Below, piece after piece: positions 8,222 through 16,696 of a DNA stretch of 64,000 nucleotides. The stretch is from Rhizobium sp. CC-YZS058 (GTDB lineage Bacteria; Pseudomonadota; Alphaproteobacteria; Rhizobiales; Rhizobiaceae). Under the pieces are notes generated by a model. The model ran no database searches, had not been told where the DNA came from, and worked only from the letters and a program-made list of their open reading frames with translations. Location: assembly GCF_034720595.1 (NCBI RefSeq), contig NZ_JAYESJ010000001.1, forward strand, positions 126,501 through 190,500. The letters run 5' to 3'. Positions within the stretch are counted from its first letter, which is position 1. The number at the start of each line of letters is the position of its first letter. Position numbers and translations under genes: made by a program.

Positions 8222-9106
8222 TCAGGCTCTAGGGTCCGCCCCGAGCAACTGATAGTCACGACGTGCTCGTGCCAGGTACGATACGACCGCAGCTAGCACG
8301 ATACTGCCGCCGATGATCGTGTTCGTCTCAACGCTTTCTGAGAAGAAGAGCCACACCCACAACGGACCAAGGGGAACATCGAGCAGGGAGATCAAGCCAG
8401 CTTCACCAGAGCGGATCATGCGTCCACCAACCATCGACATCACGTTTGCCACCCCGGTGGTTAGCGCGCCCAATAGTGCGCAGGCGAGAAGCTGAGATGC
8501 ATTTGGTGGCGCTGCCGACGATGTGAGCGGAAACGCTATCATTGCGCTAACGCCGGCGGCTGCCACCGTCACGAGCGTCATATCCAGTTCCGGGTATCGC
8601 TTGGCTTGCACGAGGGACGCTGCGAAACCAGCAGTCATCACGAAGGCAGCCAATATTCCGATAGAATCCTGAGTGGTCATAACGCCCATCATCATGACGG
8701 CCACCCCGACTGAAGCCACCAAACCGCAGATGACAAAGCGATAGGTAGCGCGTTCGTTGAAAGCGAAGAATGCTATAATCGCCGCGATGAACGGTAGCGC
8801 AGCGTATACCGTCATGACGTTTGCGACAGTGGTCAGCTGTAGCGACACGACGTAGCTGATACCGGACACAACGCCAATCGCGACTGCAAGGAAGCCTGGA
8901 GGCGAAAATGTAGCTTTGATGGCGGCGGGCTTGTCTCTCTCCACGACCAACCAAAAAAGCCCGAGCGTGATGAACGCGAACAAAGAACGCCACGCGACGA
9001 TTGACCATGTATCAAGAGCTGCTAACCGCACGAACAAGCCCGCTGTACTCCAAAGCACAGTTGCGATGAGCACGACGATGAAGCCGTTAAGGCGGGTTTG
9101 GGCCAT
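8222..9106 (-). CDS. DMT-superfamily (EamA) transporter
   Basis: This 294-residue protein is almost wholly hydrophobic, with about ten transmembrane helices in two five-helix halves, the EamA/RhaT architecture. Typical motifs are LWSTAGLFVRLAA in helix 1 and GLISLLDVPLGPLWVWLFF in the second half. Family members export small metabolites such as amino acids or purines; the substrate cannot be told from sequence. It stands alone, divergent from the diguanylate cyclase gene at 9287. Confidence 0.88.
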   Translation of the reverse strand: MAQTRLNGFIVVLIATVLWSTAGLFVRLAALDTWSIVAWRSLFAFITLGLFWLVVERDKPAAIKATFSPPGFLAVAIGVVSGISYVVSLQLTTVANVMTVYAALPFIAAIIAFFAFNERATYRFVICGLVASVGVAVMMMGVMTTQDSIGILAAFVMTAGFAASLVQAKRYPELDMTLVTVAAAGVSAMIAFPLTSSAAPPNASQLLACALLGALTTGVANVMSMVGGRMIRSGEAGLISLLDVPLGPLWVWLFFSESVETNTIIGGSIVLAAVVSYLARARRDYQLLGADPRA

Positions 9107-9286
9107 CTAAATCTCCCGAACAGACATGACTGGAGCGTAGGGACAATTAGCTCAGCCGGCAATCGGACGGATTTAGTTTTCGGCCTTGGATCGTCGTTGG
9201 AGACTTGTCGCTGACACCTAGATGCCTTCAAGGATTCCTTGATCCTTTGTGCGCTAAAAGAAGCCTTCTGCTTTTGGACACGTGCG

Positions 9287-11215
9287 ATGAATCTCTGGAA
9301 TGATCTCCTCGGCAACCTTGCTGTAGTCGCTATTGGGACGTCCTTGTGGACGTTCTGCAACCAATGGGCAGCTCGGCGGTCGTCATCATTATCGACAGTG
9401 CTGCTAAGCCTTTTCATGGCTCTCGGTTCTGTTGCCGTCATGCTGATGCCGTTTGAGCTGCAGCCTGGCGTCTATCTCGATCTGCGCTACACGTTCATTG
9501 CAGTAGCGGGGTATTTTGGAGGGCCGCTCGCAATTGCGATGCCTGTAGTGGCTGCGCTCGTTACTCGCTACTACATCGGTGGAACAGGTCTGTGGATCGG
9601 GGTTTTCCATATCCTGCTGACTGCCGTCAGCGTCCTGACGATCCGCTCCCTGTTCAGCAAACGGCGTTCGCTTGAACATGGGTTGTTTGCTCTCACCATC
9701 ACCGTGCCTTTCAGCGGCACTGTCGGTTTTGCATACATGATCGCTCCACAGCGTTGGCCAGTCGTCTTCGAATCAGTGGTCGCCCCGGTCGCCGTAGCCC
9801 TGATGGTCTCGACCCTTATCTCGTCCCTTGCCATCGTGCAGGAGCGTCGGCGCCGCGCGGTCACGAATGAGAATCTGATCTATCGTGCAATTATTGAAGC
9901 GCTCCCGGACTGCCTCAACGCGAAGGACCTGAACGGTCGTTTTATAGCAGCAAACCCAGCAACTGCAGAGCTTATGCACGCTGACACTATCACGCACTTA
10001 CTCGGTAAGACCGACGTTGATTTCTACCCGCCGGACACCGCGCGTGAATTTCGAAATGTGGAGCTTGAGTTTCTGAAACGCGCTGAGCCGATAACGATCG
10101 AGCAGAGATTCACTCTTCCGAGCGGAAACGAAACCTGGTTGTCGACACTGAAAGCACCCATTCGGGACGAAGCAGGCGCCGTCGTCGGCATTGTCACCCA
10201 CAACCGCGAGATTACAGCTCAGAAGCAGGTTGAAGCACAGTTGGCCCTTGCTCAGCAGCGGCTAAAGGAAGCCGTTTCCACGATGGCGAACGGCCTTGCA
10301 ATGTTCGATGCTGAAGGCAAACTCGCGTTCTGTAACCGTCAGTATCTGGAGATGTTTCCCCTCACAGCCGATGTCAGGCAAGTGGGCGTATCGCTTAGAA
10401 CTATAATCAAGGCTGCAATCGTTCGCGGTGAGGACCCGATGGTTCATGGCTGTGAAGACACGATGATCGAGCGAACGTTCGCCGCACTTCTCACGGTAGG
10501 TGTTCGCGAGATGCAATTGGCGGATGGTCGATGGATCGAGACCAGGACGCGTCAAACAGCTGAGAACGGTGCGCTGGTCGTGTTCACCGACATCACCCAC
10601 ATCAAGGATGCCGAGACAAAGCTGCAGTTGCAGAACTCAATTCTCACGAGGCTAGCCGCAACCGACGCATTAACAGGCTTGGCCAATCGTCGTGCATTTG
10701 ACGAGGCTCTCATTGAGAATACTCTTGAGTCGGGCAGAGGAGGGCACGATGTCGCCTTGCTCCTCATCGACGTGGATTGCTTCAAAGCCTATAACGACAC
10801 CTATGGGCATCAAGCCGGCGACGTGTGCCTGCAGAGCGTTGCATCATGCGTGAAGAACGTCGCGGCGGCCTTTCCGAAAGCGCATGTTGCGCGCTACGGT
10901 GGCGAGGAAATCGCTGTCATTTTGCCGAATTTGGATGCGGACGGCGCATTGCGCGCAGGTGAACGGATCTGCACTGCCATCCGGTCGGCTGGTCTCGTGC
11001 ATGAGACAAGCGAAAAAGGCATCGTCACGGCAAGCGTTGGCGTCGCGATGATGAGCCGCCGACAAGGCCGCCGCATCACTGACCTGATCGAAGATGCTGA
11101 CCGCGAGCTCTATCGCGCGAAGGCAGGAGGGCGTGATCAAGTAAGAATTGGGGGCATCCCGACCAGTGGCGAGATGGTTTCAGTAGGAGTCATAGCTGCG
11201 AACTCGGCAACCTGA
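9287..11215 (+). CDS. membrane diguanylate cyclase (5TM, two PAS, GGDEF)
   Basis: The 642-residue protein begins with a 5TMR-LYT-like membrane sensor (residues 1-190; LRYTFIAVAGYFGGPLAIAM is typical). A PAS domain follows (about 205-320, IEALPDCLNAKDLNGRFIAA), then a second PAS (about 330-445, MANGLAMFDAEGKLAFCN), and a GGDEF domain (about 455-620). The active-site loop reads GGEEI at 538-542, with a complete upstream DALTGLANRRAFD motif, so synthesis of cyclic di-GMP from GTP is expected. No RxxD inhibitory site precedes the loop. ATG 9287 is preferred over upstream non-ATG starts because it begins directly at the first membrane segment. Confidence 0.88.
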   Translation: MNLWNDLLGNLAVVAIGTSLWTFCNQWAARRSSSLSTVLLSLFMALGSVAVMLMPFELQPGVYLDLRYTFIAVAGYFGGPLAIAMPVVAALVTRYYIGGTGLWIGVFHILLTAVSVLTIRSLFSKRRSLEHGLFALTITVPFSGTVGFAYMIAPQRWPVVFESVVAPVAVALMVSTLISSLAIVQERRRRAVTNENLIYRAIIEALPDCLNAKDLNGRFIAANPATAELMHADTITHLLGKTDVDFYPPDTAREFRNVELEFLKRAEPITIEQRFTLPSGNETWLSTLKAPIRDEAGAVVGIVTHNREITAQKQVEAQLALAQQRLKEAVSTMANGLAMFDAEGKLAFCNRQYLEMFPLTADVRQVGVSLRTIIKAAIVRGEDPMVHGCEDTMIERTFAALLTVGVREMQLADGRWIETRTRQTAENGALVVFTDITHIKDAETKLQLQNSILTRLAATDALTGLANRRAFDEALIENTLESGRGGHDVALLLIDVDCFKAYNDTYGHQAGDVCLQSVASCVKNVAAAFPKAHVARYGGEEIAVILPNLDADGALRAGERICTAIRSAGLVHETSEKGIVTASVGVAMMSRRQGRRITDLIEDADRELYRAKAGGRDQVRIGGIPTSGEMVSVGVIAANSAT

Positions 11216-11272
11216 CTGGACCACTCTTCTTTTGTACCAGTCTAAAGACGCGCTTGCTCAAGGGCTCCCCGG

Positions 11273-11282
11273 CCCCCCCCCC
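11273..11282. repeat. homopolymeric C10 tract
   Basis: Ten consecutive C lie 58 bases after the diguanylate cyclase stop codon, outside any gene. Such tracts slip in replication and are also a common site of sequencing error. Confidence 0.9.
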
Positions 11283-11298
11283 TAGTGCAATGAATGAA

Positions 11299-11328
11299 GA
11301 GCCAGCTTTGGTGATCGGAAACTGGCTC
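11299..11328. terminator. hairpin between convergent genes
   Basis: GAGCCAG and CTGGCTC form a 7-bp stem around a 16-base loop between two convergent genes. No T-run follows on either strand, so terminator function is only suggested by position. Confidence 0.4.
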
Positions 11329-11345
11329 TCCTCTAGTTCAAGGCG

Positions 11346-12158
11346 CTAGAACTGTTTGTATAAGATCGAAACCAGGTTCTTCGGTTCTTCCGCTTCGACA
11401 AGGCCTGATGCACCGAAAATGTCGGGGGTCGGCGATTTAAATAGAGCCGACAGGAGAGCAAGTGACCGGGTCTCGCGTGAGGTTGCGAAAGCGCGGTCTC
11501 GCTCCAGTGCAGCCGCGTCCTTCGGTCCGGCGGCCGAACTTAGTCCATCACTTGTACTCTTTTCCGCCTTCGACCTCCTGGAAACATACTCGTATCGCAT
11601 TGCCTTGGCGGTGGCCCGAGAACGATCTAGGTCGGATAAGTCGTCCTCGTTAGAAAGGGACGATTGCTCGCTATGGCCCGCAATCTGAGTTGATTCTTGG
11701 CTGGGCCCTTTCTGCGCGGTCTCCGCCTTTTGCGAGCTGGCTGGCATTGCGCTGCTAGCAGGCTCAGGTCTTTGCTGCTCTTGTTTGGCGGCTGGTTGGT
11801 CGGTTGAGTTCTCAACCGGCGTGGATTGCTGTGGCTCGACTGCGGCATTCGACTGGGACGTCGAACCTGAACTTCCGTTCACGGTCGAAGAGTTGGAGGG
11901 TGTTGGCTGACCGCTTGGCTCGTACGTCCGCTCTGGCCCAGCCGGAGATTGCTCTTCAGCGGACACAGCAGATGGTGGCGGCGCTGACTGTGCTGGCTGC
12001 TCCGAAGAGGTGGTCTGAGTGGTAGAAGAGCTGGGCGAAGAGGCCGCGCTCGATCCCGAAGAGGAGGGTGCCGTCGATTGGGGAGTGCCTGCGATAGAGA
12101 TGCCTGAAATGATCATAAGTGCTGCCTTTAGTATGCCTGTCGCAGCTGTACCGGGCAT
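11346..12158 (-). CDS. Ser/Pro/Gln-rich low-complexity protein
   Basis: The 270-residue product begins with a short hydrophobic stretch (GILKAALMIISGISIAG) that may be a signal or anchor. About 130 residues follow that are dominated by Ser, Pro, Thr, Gln and Ala, as in disordered cell-surface linkers. From about residue 170 the composition changes to charged helical sequence with an Arg/Lys-rich segment (SRATAKAMRYEYVSRRSKAE), and the end is hydrophobic (NLVSILYKQF). I do not recognise the family. The start could also be the ATG fourteen codons downstream. The unbroken biased composition supports a real gene. Confidence 0.5.
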   Translation of the reverse strand: MPGTAATGILKAALMIISGISIAGTPQSTAPSSSGSSAASSPSSSTTQTTSSEQPAQSAPPPSAVSAEEQSPAGPERTYEPSGQPTPSNSSTVNGSSGSTSQSNAAVEPQQSTPVENSTDQPAAKQEQQRPEPASSAMPASSQKAETAQKGPSQESTQIAGHSEQSSLSNEDDLSDLDRSRATAKAMRYEYVSRRSKAEKSTSDGLSSAAGPKDAAALERDRAFATSRETRSLALLSALFKSPTPDIFGASGLVEAEEPKNLVSILYKQF

Positions 12159-12342
12159 ACCTGACCATTATGTTGAGGAAGAAGATGGTAATTGAGCAAT
12201 TTCGGTTTTCTTGCTAGCGTCACATATGCGCCGCTCCGAACAGCCTCGCAACCCTCTGGCGTCATCTATATCGTCACGTGCTTCTTGAAAGCACCAGTGA
12301 AGCCGCTAGCTTCTTTACACCTTAAGTAGGAGCAAGTGTGAG

Positions 12343-12528
12343 ATGACGCAGGAACTTCAGAGCTATAGGGTAAATGGTTACGACATCTTCGGAACCGAAA
12401 AAGCTATGTTGTGGCAGGTCTACGACTACGACCATCCAGTCGGCGGTGACTTTGAAACACTAGAGGAGGCAGAAGCCCACGCTCTCTCGCTGAGGCCTCG
12501 TGAGACGCCGAGTCACTTACCATTCTAG
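12343..12528 (+). CDS. 61-residue hypothetical protein
   Basis: An AGGAG sequence lies upstream of the ATG. The product is a small acidic soluble protein (YDIFGTEKAMLWQVYDYDHP, then GGDFETLEEAEAHALSL) that reads like a compact alpha/beta fold. It is flanked by genes on the other strand. Family and function unknown. Confidence 0.55.
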   Translation: MTQELQSYRVNGYDIFGTEKAMLWQVYDYDHPVGGDFETLEEAEAHALSLRPRETPSHLPF

Positions 12529-12585
12529 CGAACACAATTAAATTGTGCCGGCAGTCTTTGATCATGACGCTTCGTGTTCTTTCGC

Positions 12586-13227
12586 TCATTCCGCTGGCCG
12601 AACAAGGATCTCAACACGACGGTTTTTTTGCCTGCCATCTGGATCGTCTTTTCCCTCTGGCGTTTCGTTTGGTGCGACCGGATTACCTTCGCCGCGTCCT
12701 TCGGTATCAATTAACGCGGCTTCGAAACTCTCTTTCTTTGTCAGAAAGTCCTTCACCGCATCGGCGCGACGAAAGGAGAGCTTGAGATTGTAGCCGTCAC
12801 TGCCTTTGCTGTCGGTATATCCATCAACCAAGAAGCGAGCCTTGTCGAACCGCTCTCGAACATCCTTGGACATGGCTTCGAGGGCCTGTGTCGCCTTGGG
12901 GCGGAGAATCGCCTTATCGAAGTCGAAGAGGATATCGGCTGAAAGCGTATATCGCACGCCACCTTCGACCTCCTGAACATCAAGACCTTTCACTGCAGGT
13001 GGTGGCGGCGGAGCCGTCTTCGGCCCTAACGCTAATTCCTCCTCCGTCATCGCTGGAGACGTAAACTCAATCCGCGGCGACACGAAGCCGATCGACGGCG
13101 ATGAGAAACTGATGCTTGGCGACGACGCCGAGAAACCTGGCGGAACGGCTGACGGCGCTTCTTGTGCGATAGCGCCGACCGCCATTGACATCGCAAGTGC
13201 ACTCCCAAGTACGAGACGGCCAATCAT
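12586..13227 (-). CDS. OmpA-family peptidoglycan-binding secreted protein
   Basis: The ATG at 13227 overlaps the stop of the upstream gene and begins directly with a Sec signal (MIGRLVLGSALAMSMAVGAI, cleaved near AIAQ), which rules out longer open frames. Residues 30-85 form a Ser/Pro-rich linker with repeated SPSI/SPRI motifs and a PPPPP run. Residues 95-213 are an OmpA C-terminal domain with the peptidoglycan motif (FLVDGYTDSKGSDGYNLKLS then RRAD) and the closing NRRVEILV. There is no beta-barrel, so this is a periplasmic protein bound to the wall, probably acting with the secreted protein encoded just upstream. Confidence 0.82.
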   Translation of the reverse strand: MIGRLVLGSALAMSMAVGAIAQEAPSAVPPGFSASSPSISFSSPSIGFVSPRIEFTSPAMTEEELALGPKTAPPPPPAVKGLDVQEVEGGVRYTLSADILFDFDKAILRPKATQALEAMSKDVRERFDKARFLVDGYTDSKGSDGYNLKLSFRRADAVKDFLTKKESFEAALIDTEGRGEGNPVAPNETPEGKDDPDGRQKNRRVEILVRPAE

Positions 13228-13676
13228 TCGACAGGTACGTCCATTACGGGCAGTGTAGAACCGAACCTGACAGCGAACGGTCCAGGGTTGGTGACGGGTG
13301 GAGCAAACCAAGCCCAAGCCTTGAACGTCTCGCCTGGATTGAGCGGCGCTTCTGGCGGCTGAGTGCACAAGCATTCACTTGCCACACCAATCCTGAAGCT
13401 GATTTTGTTGGGAAAGTCGTAGAGCGTGATTTCGTTTAGGCCGTAGGCAGCGCGACCGATGCCAATTTCCGCCAGATTGACCGCCGCGCTGCTGTTGTTC
13501 GTTACCTCGTAGTCGAGCTGGACGATTTCCTGTCCCGGGACACGCTTGAGGTCTATGACCCGGGCACTTACGCCAGGCTGCAGCTCAACTATCTTAGGTG
13601 CGTCTTGTGCGAGCGCTGCCGGACCAGCAAGTAGTGTCATAGCGGTCAGAAGCGTTACGGCTAAACGACTCGGCAT
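13224..13676 (-). CDS. secreted beta-rich protein paired with the OmpA-like protein
   Basis: This 150-residue protein has a clear Sec signal (RLAVTLLTAMTLLAGPAALA, cleaved before QDAPK). The mature part alternates in a beta-sandwich manner (EIVQLDYEVTNNSSAAVNLA) and has two close cysteines in CLCTQ. A GGGAGGGGAG ribosome binding site lies just before the ATG. Its stop overlaps the start of the OmpA-like gene by 4 bases, so the two are translationally coupled and likely function together in the periplasm. No family name is claimed. Confidence 0.65.
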   Translation of the reverse strand: MPSRLAVTLLTAMTLLAGPAALAQDAPKIVELQPGVSARVIDLKRVPGQEIVQLDYEVTNNSSAAVNLAEIGIGRAAYGLNEITLYDFPNKISFRIGVASECLCTQPPEAPLNPGETFKAWAWFAPPVTNPGPFAVRFGSTLPVMDVPVE

Positions 13677-13810
13677 GGTTTCTCCCCTCCCACCGAACTT
13701 TTGGCAGCCTACACCTTTGCACTCTCCTCACAAGCTCCGTCGCGAGCTTTTCTTAGGAGAGTAATCGGCAGGATGGTGCCTCGAAGCAAAACAAAGCTTG
13801 CCGCTAGCTG

Positions 13811-14221
13811 TTAGTCTACGAGTCCCTTCTGTCTCGCGTCATTCATCAGCCGCGCATAATCCTTGCACTCAGTCATTTCGGGGCGCTTGCTGCAGAACTC
13901 AGCAGTCCTTTGCCTGTTCTTCGCCATCACAGCAGGCATAAGTCGCTGCATTTCCTGCATATCGGGCTGGGAGGCGGCCTGAACTGCGTTCTGAGACAGA
14001 CCTGTTGGATCAAGCGATGACGCCACGTAAGCTGGAGCCATCTTGCTCTGGCGTTCGCCCGCCGCCAGAAACCTTGCTTCTTCCTCCGCCGTGGCCGGCT
14101 TAGCATTTCTGTAGTCGGCCGCTGTAAGCTTCTGTACCTGGGCACTCGGCGGCATTGCCCCTTGGCACCCATATAGAAGCGCCTGCGCTATAACCAGTGC
14201 TGCAACTTTAAGGTTGCGCAT
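13811..14221 (-). CDS. hypothetical lipoprotein
   Basis: The 136-residue product has a lipoprotein signal (MRNLKVAALVIAQALLYGC, lipobox LYGC at residue 19) and a GGAGA ribosome binding site 6 bases before the ATG. The mature region is helical and charged, with two cysteines (EFCSKRPEMTECKDYARLMN). It sits upstream on the same strand as the secreted/OmpA pair and may belong to the same envelope group, but 134 bases separate them. No known family is recognised. Confidence 0.6.
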   Translation of the reverse strand: MRNLKVAALVIAQALLYGCQGAMPPSAQVQKLTAADYRNAKPATAEEEARFLAAGERQSKMAPAYVASSLDPTGLSQNAVQAASQPDMQEMQRLMPAVMAKNRQRTAEFCSKRPEMTECKDYARLMNDARQKGLVD

Positions 14222-14348
14222 AAGAAATCTCCGAAGTTAGCCTTTGCCCTGCCGAAGCAGTCGTGTTCGTCGATGAAGATACAATGCCGCGTTTACTGCG
14301 CCTGCTACCCTGGGAACACCCGCGCGCATCGCACCCGTGCCTGTGCTG

Positions 14349-14948
14349 TCATCGATCGAGCCTCTTAGCTCTAGGCCTCTTCGCTGCAGTCTGGACAGTT
14401 GAGATTGCAGCCTGGCCCGTCGTTGAGGCATCAGCATCGGCTTCTGCCAAATGCGAGTCTTCAAGCAGCTTCTCGACAGTTTCAACGTCTACTGCCCTGA
14501 TGCGAATGAGCTTACCGCCAAGCCGAAAGGAGGGAAGTTTGCCACTTTCTATAAGATTGCGAACGTGGCGCTCAGAGCACCCCCAGCGCTTCGCGACCAT
14601 GGCGGGCGTGAATACCTTCCTGGCCTCGTCATAGACCGGTTTTAGCGGTCTCGCTTCAGAGCCCATGTTTGCACGCTTGCTAGATAGATCGGAGTGAAGG
14701 TCTGAAGCTTGGCTTTTTTGTTGGCCTCTCGGCTTGGGGCGGGCATCTTCTAGAATGGCCTCCAGATCCTCTGGCATGAAGAACATCGACTTCCCGATGA
14801 CTCGGAATGCTCCGAGACGTCTGGCTATGTCACGAAGGGTCCGCTCCGAGATAATGATGCCGTTCGCGGCGAATCTCTCCACAAGTGCTTCCGGCGTGAT
14901 CAGTTCTGGAAACTGCCAATTTTGTCGGGTTTCCGGCGCGTCGTTCAT
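14349..14948 (-). CDS. protein with two excisionase/MerR-like helix-turn-helix domains
   Basis: The 199-residue protein has two copies of an HTH_17-like fold. The first, at about 15-65 (ITPEALVERFAANGIIISER then MFFMPEDLEAIL), is like the second, at about 112-162 (FTPAMVAKRWGCSERHVRNL then LRIRAVDVETVEKLL after GG). HTH_17 is the DNA-binding fold of phage and ICE excisionases, where it bends DNA at attachment sites or acts as a small regulator. Its gene is divergent from the 15100 gene with about 150 bases between, so it may regulate that module. The two-domain arrangement is unusual for plain excisionases. Confidence 0.7.
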   Translation of the reverse strand: MNDAPETRQNWQFPELITPEALVERFAANGIIISERTLRDIARRLGAFRVIGKSMFFMPEDLEAILEDARPKPRGQQKSQASDLHSDLSSKRANMGSEARPLKPVYDEARKVFTPAMVAKRWGCSERHVRNLIESGKLPSFRLGGKLIRIRAVDVETVEKLLEDSHLAEADADASTTGQAAISTVQTAAKRPRAKRLDR

Positions 14949-15099
14949 ACCACTTCGCCTTTCTGCTCATACAGACCGTAGGGTCACCCTTAGCACCTGA
15001 AGAGCACAAGTCTTTCAATCCTGCGGATTGATGTTTGCATCTAAGTCTGACTCGCCAAAAGCTAGAACATGGTGTCCAAACATAACCTAGGGAGGCCAT

Positions 15100-16209
15100 A
15101 TGATTCGGATTGACATTCACACTCGTCAGATATCGCCAGAAACGAAAGTTTTCGTAGCTCGGCCCGGTGGAAAGTATCGATTCTTCGAATTATTCGTGGA
15201 ACGAAATTTTGTTGGACCGGACTTGCCCGGGCTTGCGCTCCCGCACTTCGCTGACCTCTCAGAGGTTGAAGACTTGGAGGAGCGAGTTAAACGATCCTAC
15301 GATACGAGAAAGTACATCTTCCGTGGCGAGCGGGACATCGATCCGCCGGTAGAAGAACTTGAATATTATCGTGACCGCCCGAACAACCGCGCTATATCTC
15401 AGCTACTAGGCGTCGTTCGAGCGTACTTCCGGACAATGAAAGCCGGCGACCTAGTTATTGTCCCGCCGGCAGCTTTTCGTGGCCGCGCGATGATTGGAGA
15501 ACTTACCGGCCTGCCAAACGAAGTCGCCAGCGTCAGACCGGTCGAGTATGACGGTAAGCCGCTCGATGGGCGGAATGTGGTATGGCGGGCTGATATTGAG
15601 AAAAATAAGCTGCCGGCCCAAACCCTCGACGCGCTGCAGAAACCCTCACCACTTTTCTTGGTAACGAGAGAGGCTTGGCCGTCAATTTTCCGGCGTGCAT
15701 ACGGCTCGTACTCGATGCCGAACGAGTATGCCGCCCGGTTCGAAATCACCTCGGACGGCTTCCAAACAGTCGATGACTTCAGAATACAAGCGTTCTTTAG
15801 CTTCGTTACGAAGAACACAGAGCTGGTCGCTGACGGTGCAGGCCGGGTCCTTCCGCTGAAGGATGCCGCGTTTGCAAGCTCCCGCATTCCCCCTGAGCTC
15901 TATACGAACGTTAACTCTCCCGGCGGTCTCTCGTTGAAATCCAGCATAATCACGCCTATTGTAATCTCGGTGATGCTCACCCTGGCGATAGTTGTGGGAC
16001 CCGAGGCATATGCCCAAGCTGAAGCTGGCATGATCCTTTTCGGCAACTCGCAAGCACCAGCTAATGATGCGTGCACATTGGAAGTCAGCCAGCAAGTCAT
16101 TACTCAACTACAACTTCTCGGGTACGATCGGTGGGCCGAAGCCTGCGAAGTCGCCCGTGCTGCCTCGGAACGAACCGGGATATCAACTTCAGTCGGTGTC
16201 GAAAACTAA
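15100..16209 (+). CDS. Mrr-N/PUA-like reader domain fused to a transmembrane segment
   Basis: Residues 15-200 follow the layout of the N-terminal PUA-like domain found in Mrr-type modification-dependent restriction enzymes. The pattern is an FVARPGGKYRFFELF-like entry strand, FVGPDLPGL, then AYFRTMKAGDLVIVPP and RGRAMIGELTG, followed by VRPVEYDG. That domain is thought to read modified bases. No nuclease domain follows. Instead there is a soluble stretch, one strong transmembrane helix (about 280-303, ITPIVISVMLTLAIVVG), and a 65-residue tail with two cysteines. GGGAGG precedes the ATG. The next gene overlaps its stop by 1 base (TAATG). The domain call is by pattern only, and function is unknown. 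Confidence 0.55.
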   Translation: MIRIDIHTRQISPETKVFVARPGGKYRFFELFVERNFVGPDLPGLALPHFADLSEVEDLEERVKRSYDTRKYIFRGERDIDPPVEELEYYRDRPNNRAISQLLGVVRAYFRTMKAGDLVIVPPAAFRGRAMIGELTGLPNEVASVRPVEYDGKPLDGRNVVWRADIEKNKLPAQTLDALQKPSPLFLVTREAWPSIFRRAYGSYSMPNEYAARFEITSDGFQTVDDFRIQAFFSFVTKNTELVADGAGRVLPLKDAAFASSRIPPELYTNVNSPGGLSLKSSIITPIVISVMLTLAIVVGPEAYAQAEAGMILFGNSQAPANDACTLEVSQQVITQLQLLGYDRWAEACEVARAASERTGISTSVGVEN

Positions 16210-16688
16210 TGTTTAGATGGTTTTCAAGTCTACCTGAATGGTTGCGCAACGGCATCCTGGTGCTGGTGGGCAGTGTTGGTGGCTGGCTGGGTAGTCAGTG
16301 GATGGATTATCGCACAGCATACAAGGAAAGCCTTGGCGAGAATTATGAGCGCTTCGATACCGCTGCATCGGCGGTCCAGGAATCCCTGATCCGATTTGCA
16401 GACATCGCCAGTGGTGAAACGAAGAAGTCTGACGAGGACGTGAACACTATTCAGAATCGCTTAATTGCTGCCGTGAGTGCCGCAGAGGATCTGCAGCGCC
16501 GCCTGAAGGCGGACGAGAGAGTGATTGCCGGCTATCGATTGGCTACCGTTGAACTCAAGCATGAGTCCGATAAGGTAACCGGTCCTCTTGATGCCAAGCC
16601 GCTGGTGAGAGCGGTTAACTCCTACCTGGTTGCGGAAAAATCCCTGCGTGACCATGTGGTGGAGCAGCAAAACTCGTTCCTCTATTGA
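16209..16688 (+). CDS. membrane-anchored helical protein, partner of the Mrr-N-like gene
   Basis: The ATG at 16209 overlaps the preceding TAA (TAATG), so translation is coupled. The 159-residue product has one N-terminal transmembrane helix (NGILVLVGSVGGWLGSQWM). The rest is helical, probably coiled-coil, ending in about 120 soluble residues (AVSAAEDLQRRLKADERVIA). No enzyme motif is visible. Its coupling to the preceding gene suggests that the two form one membrane complex. Confidence 0.6.
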   Translation: MFRWFSSLPEWLRNGILVLVGSVGGWLGSQWMDYRTAYKESLGENYERFDTAASAVQESLIRFADIASGETKKSDEDVNTIQNRLIAAVSAAEDLQRRLKADERVIAGYRLATVELKHESDKVTGPLDAKPLVRAVNSYLVAEKSLRDHVVEQQNSFLY

Positions 16689-16696
16689 AGCTGCTG

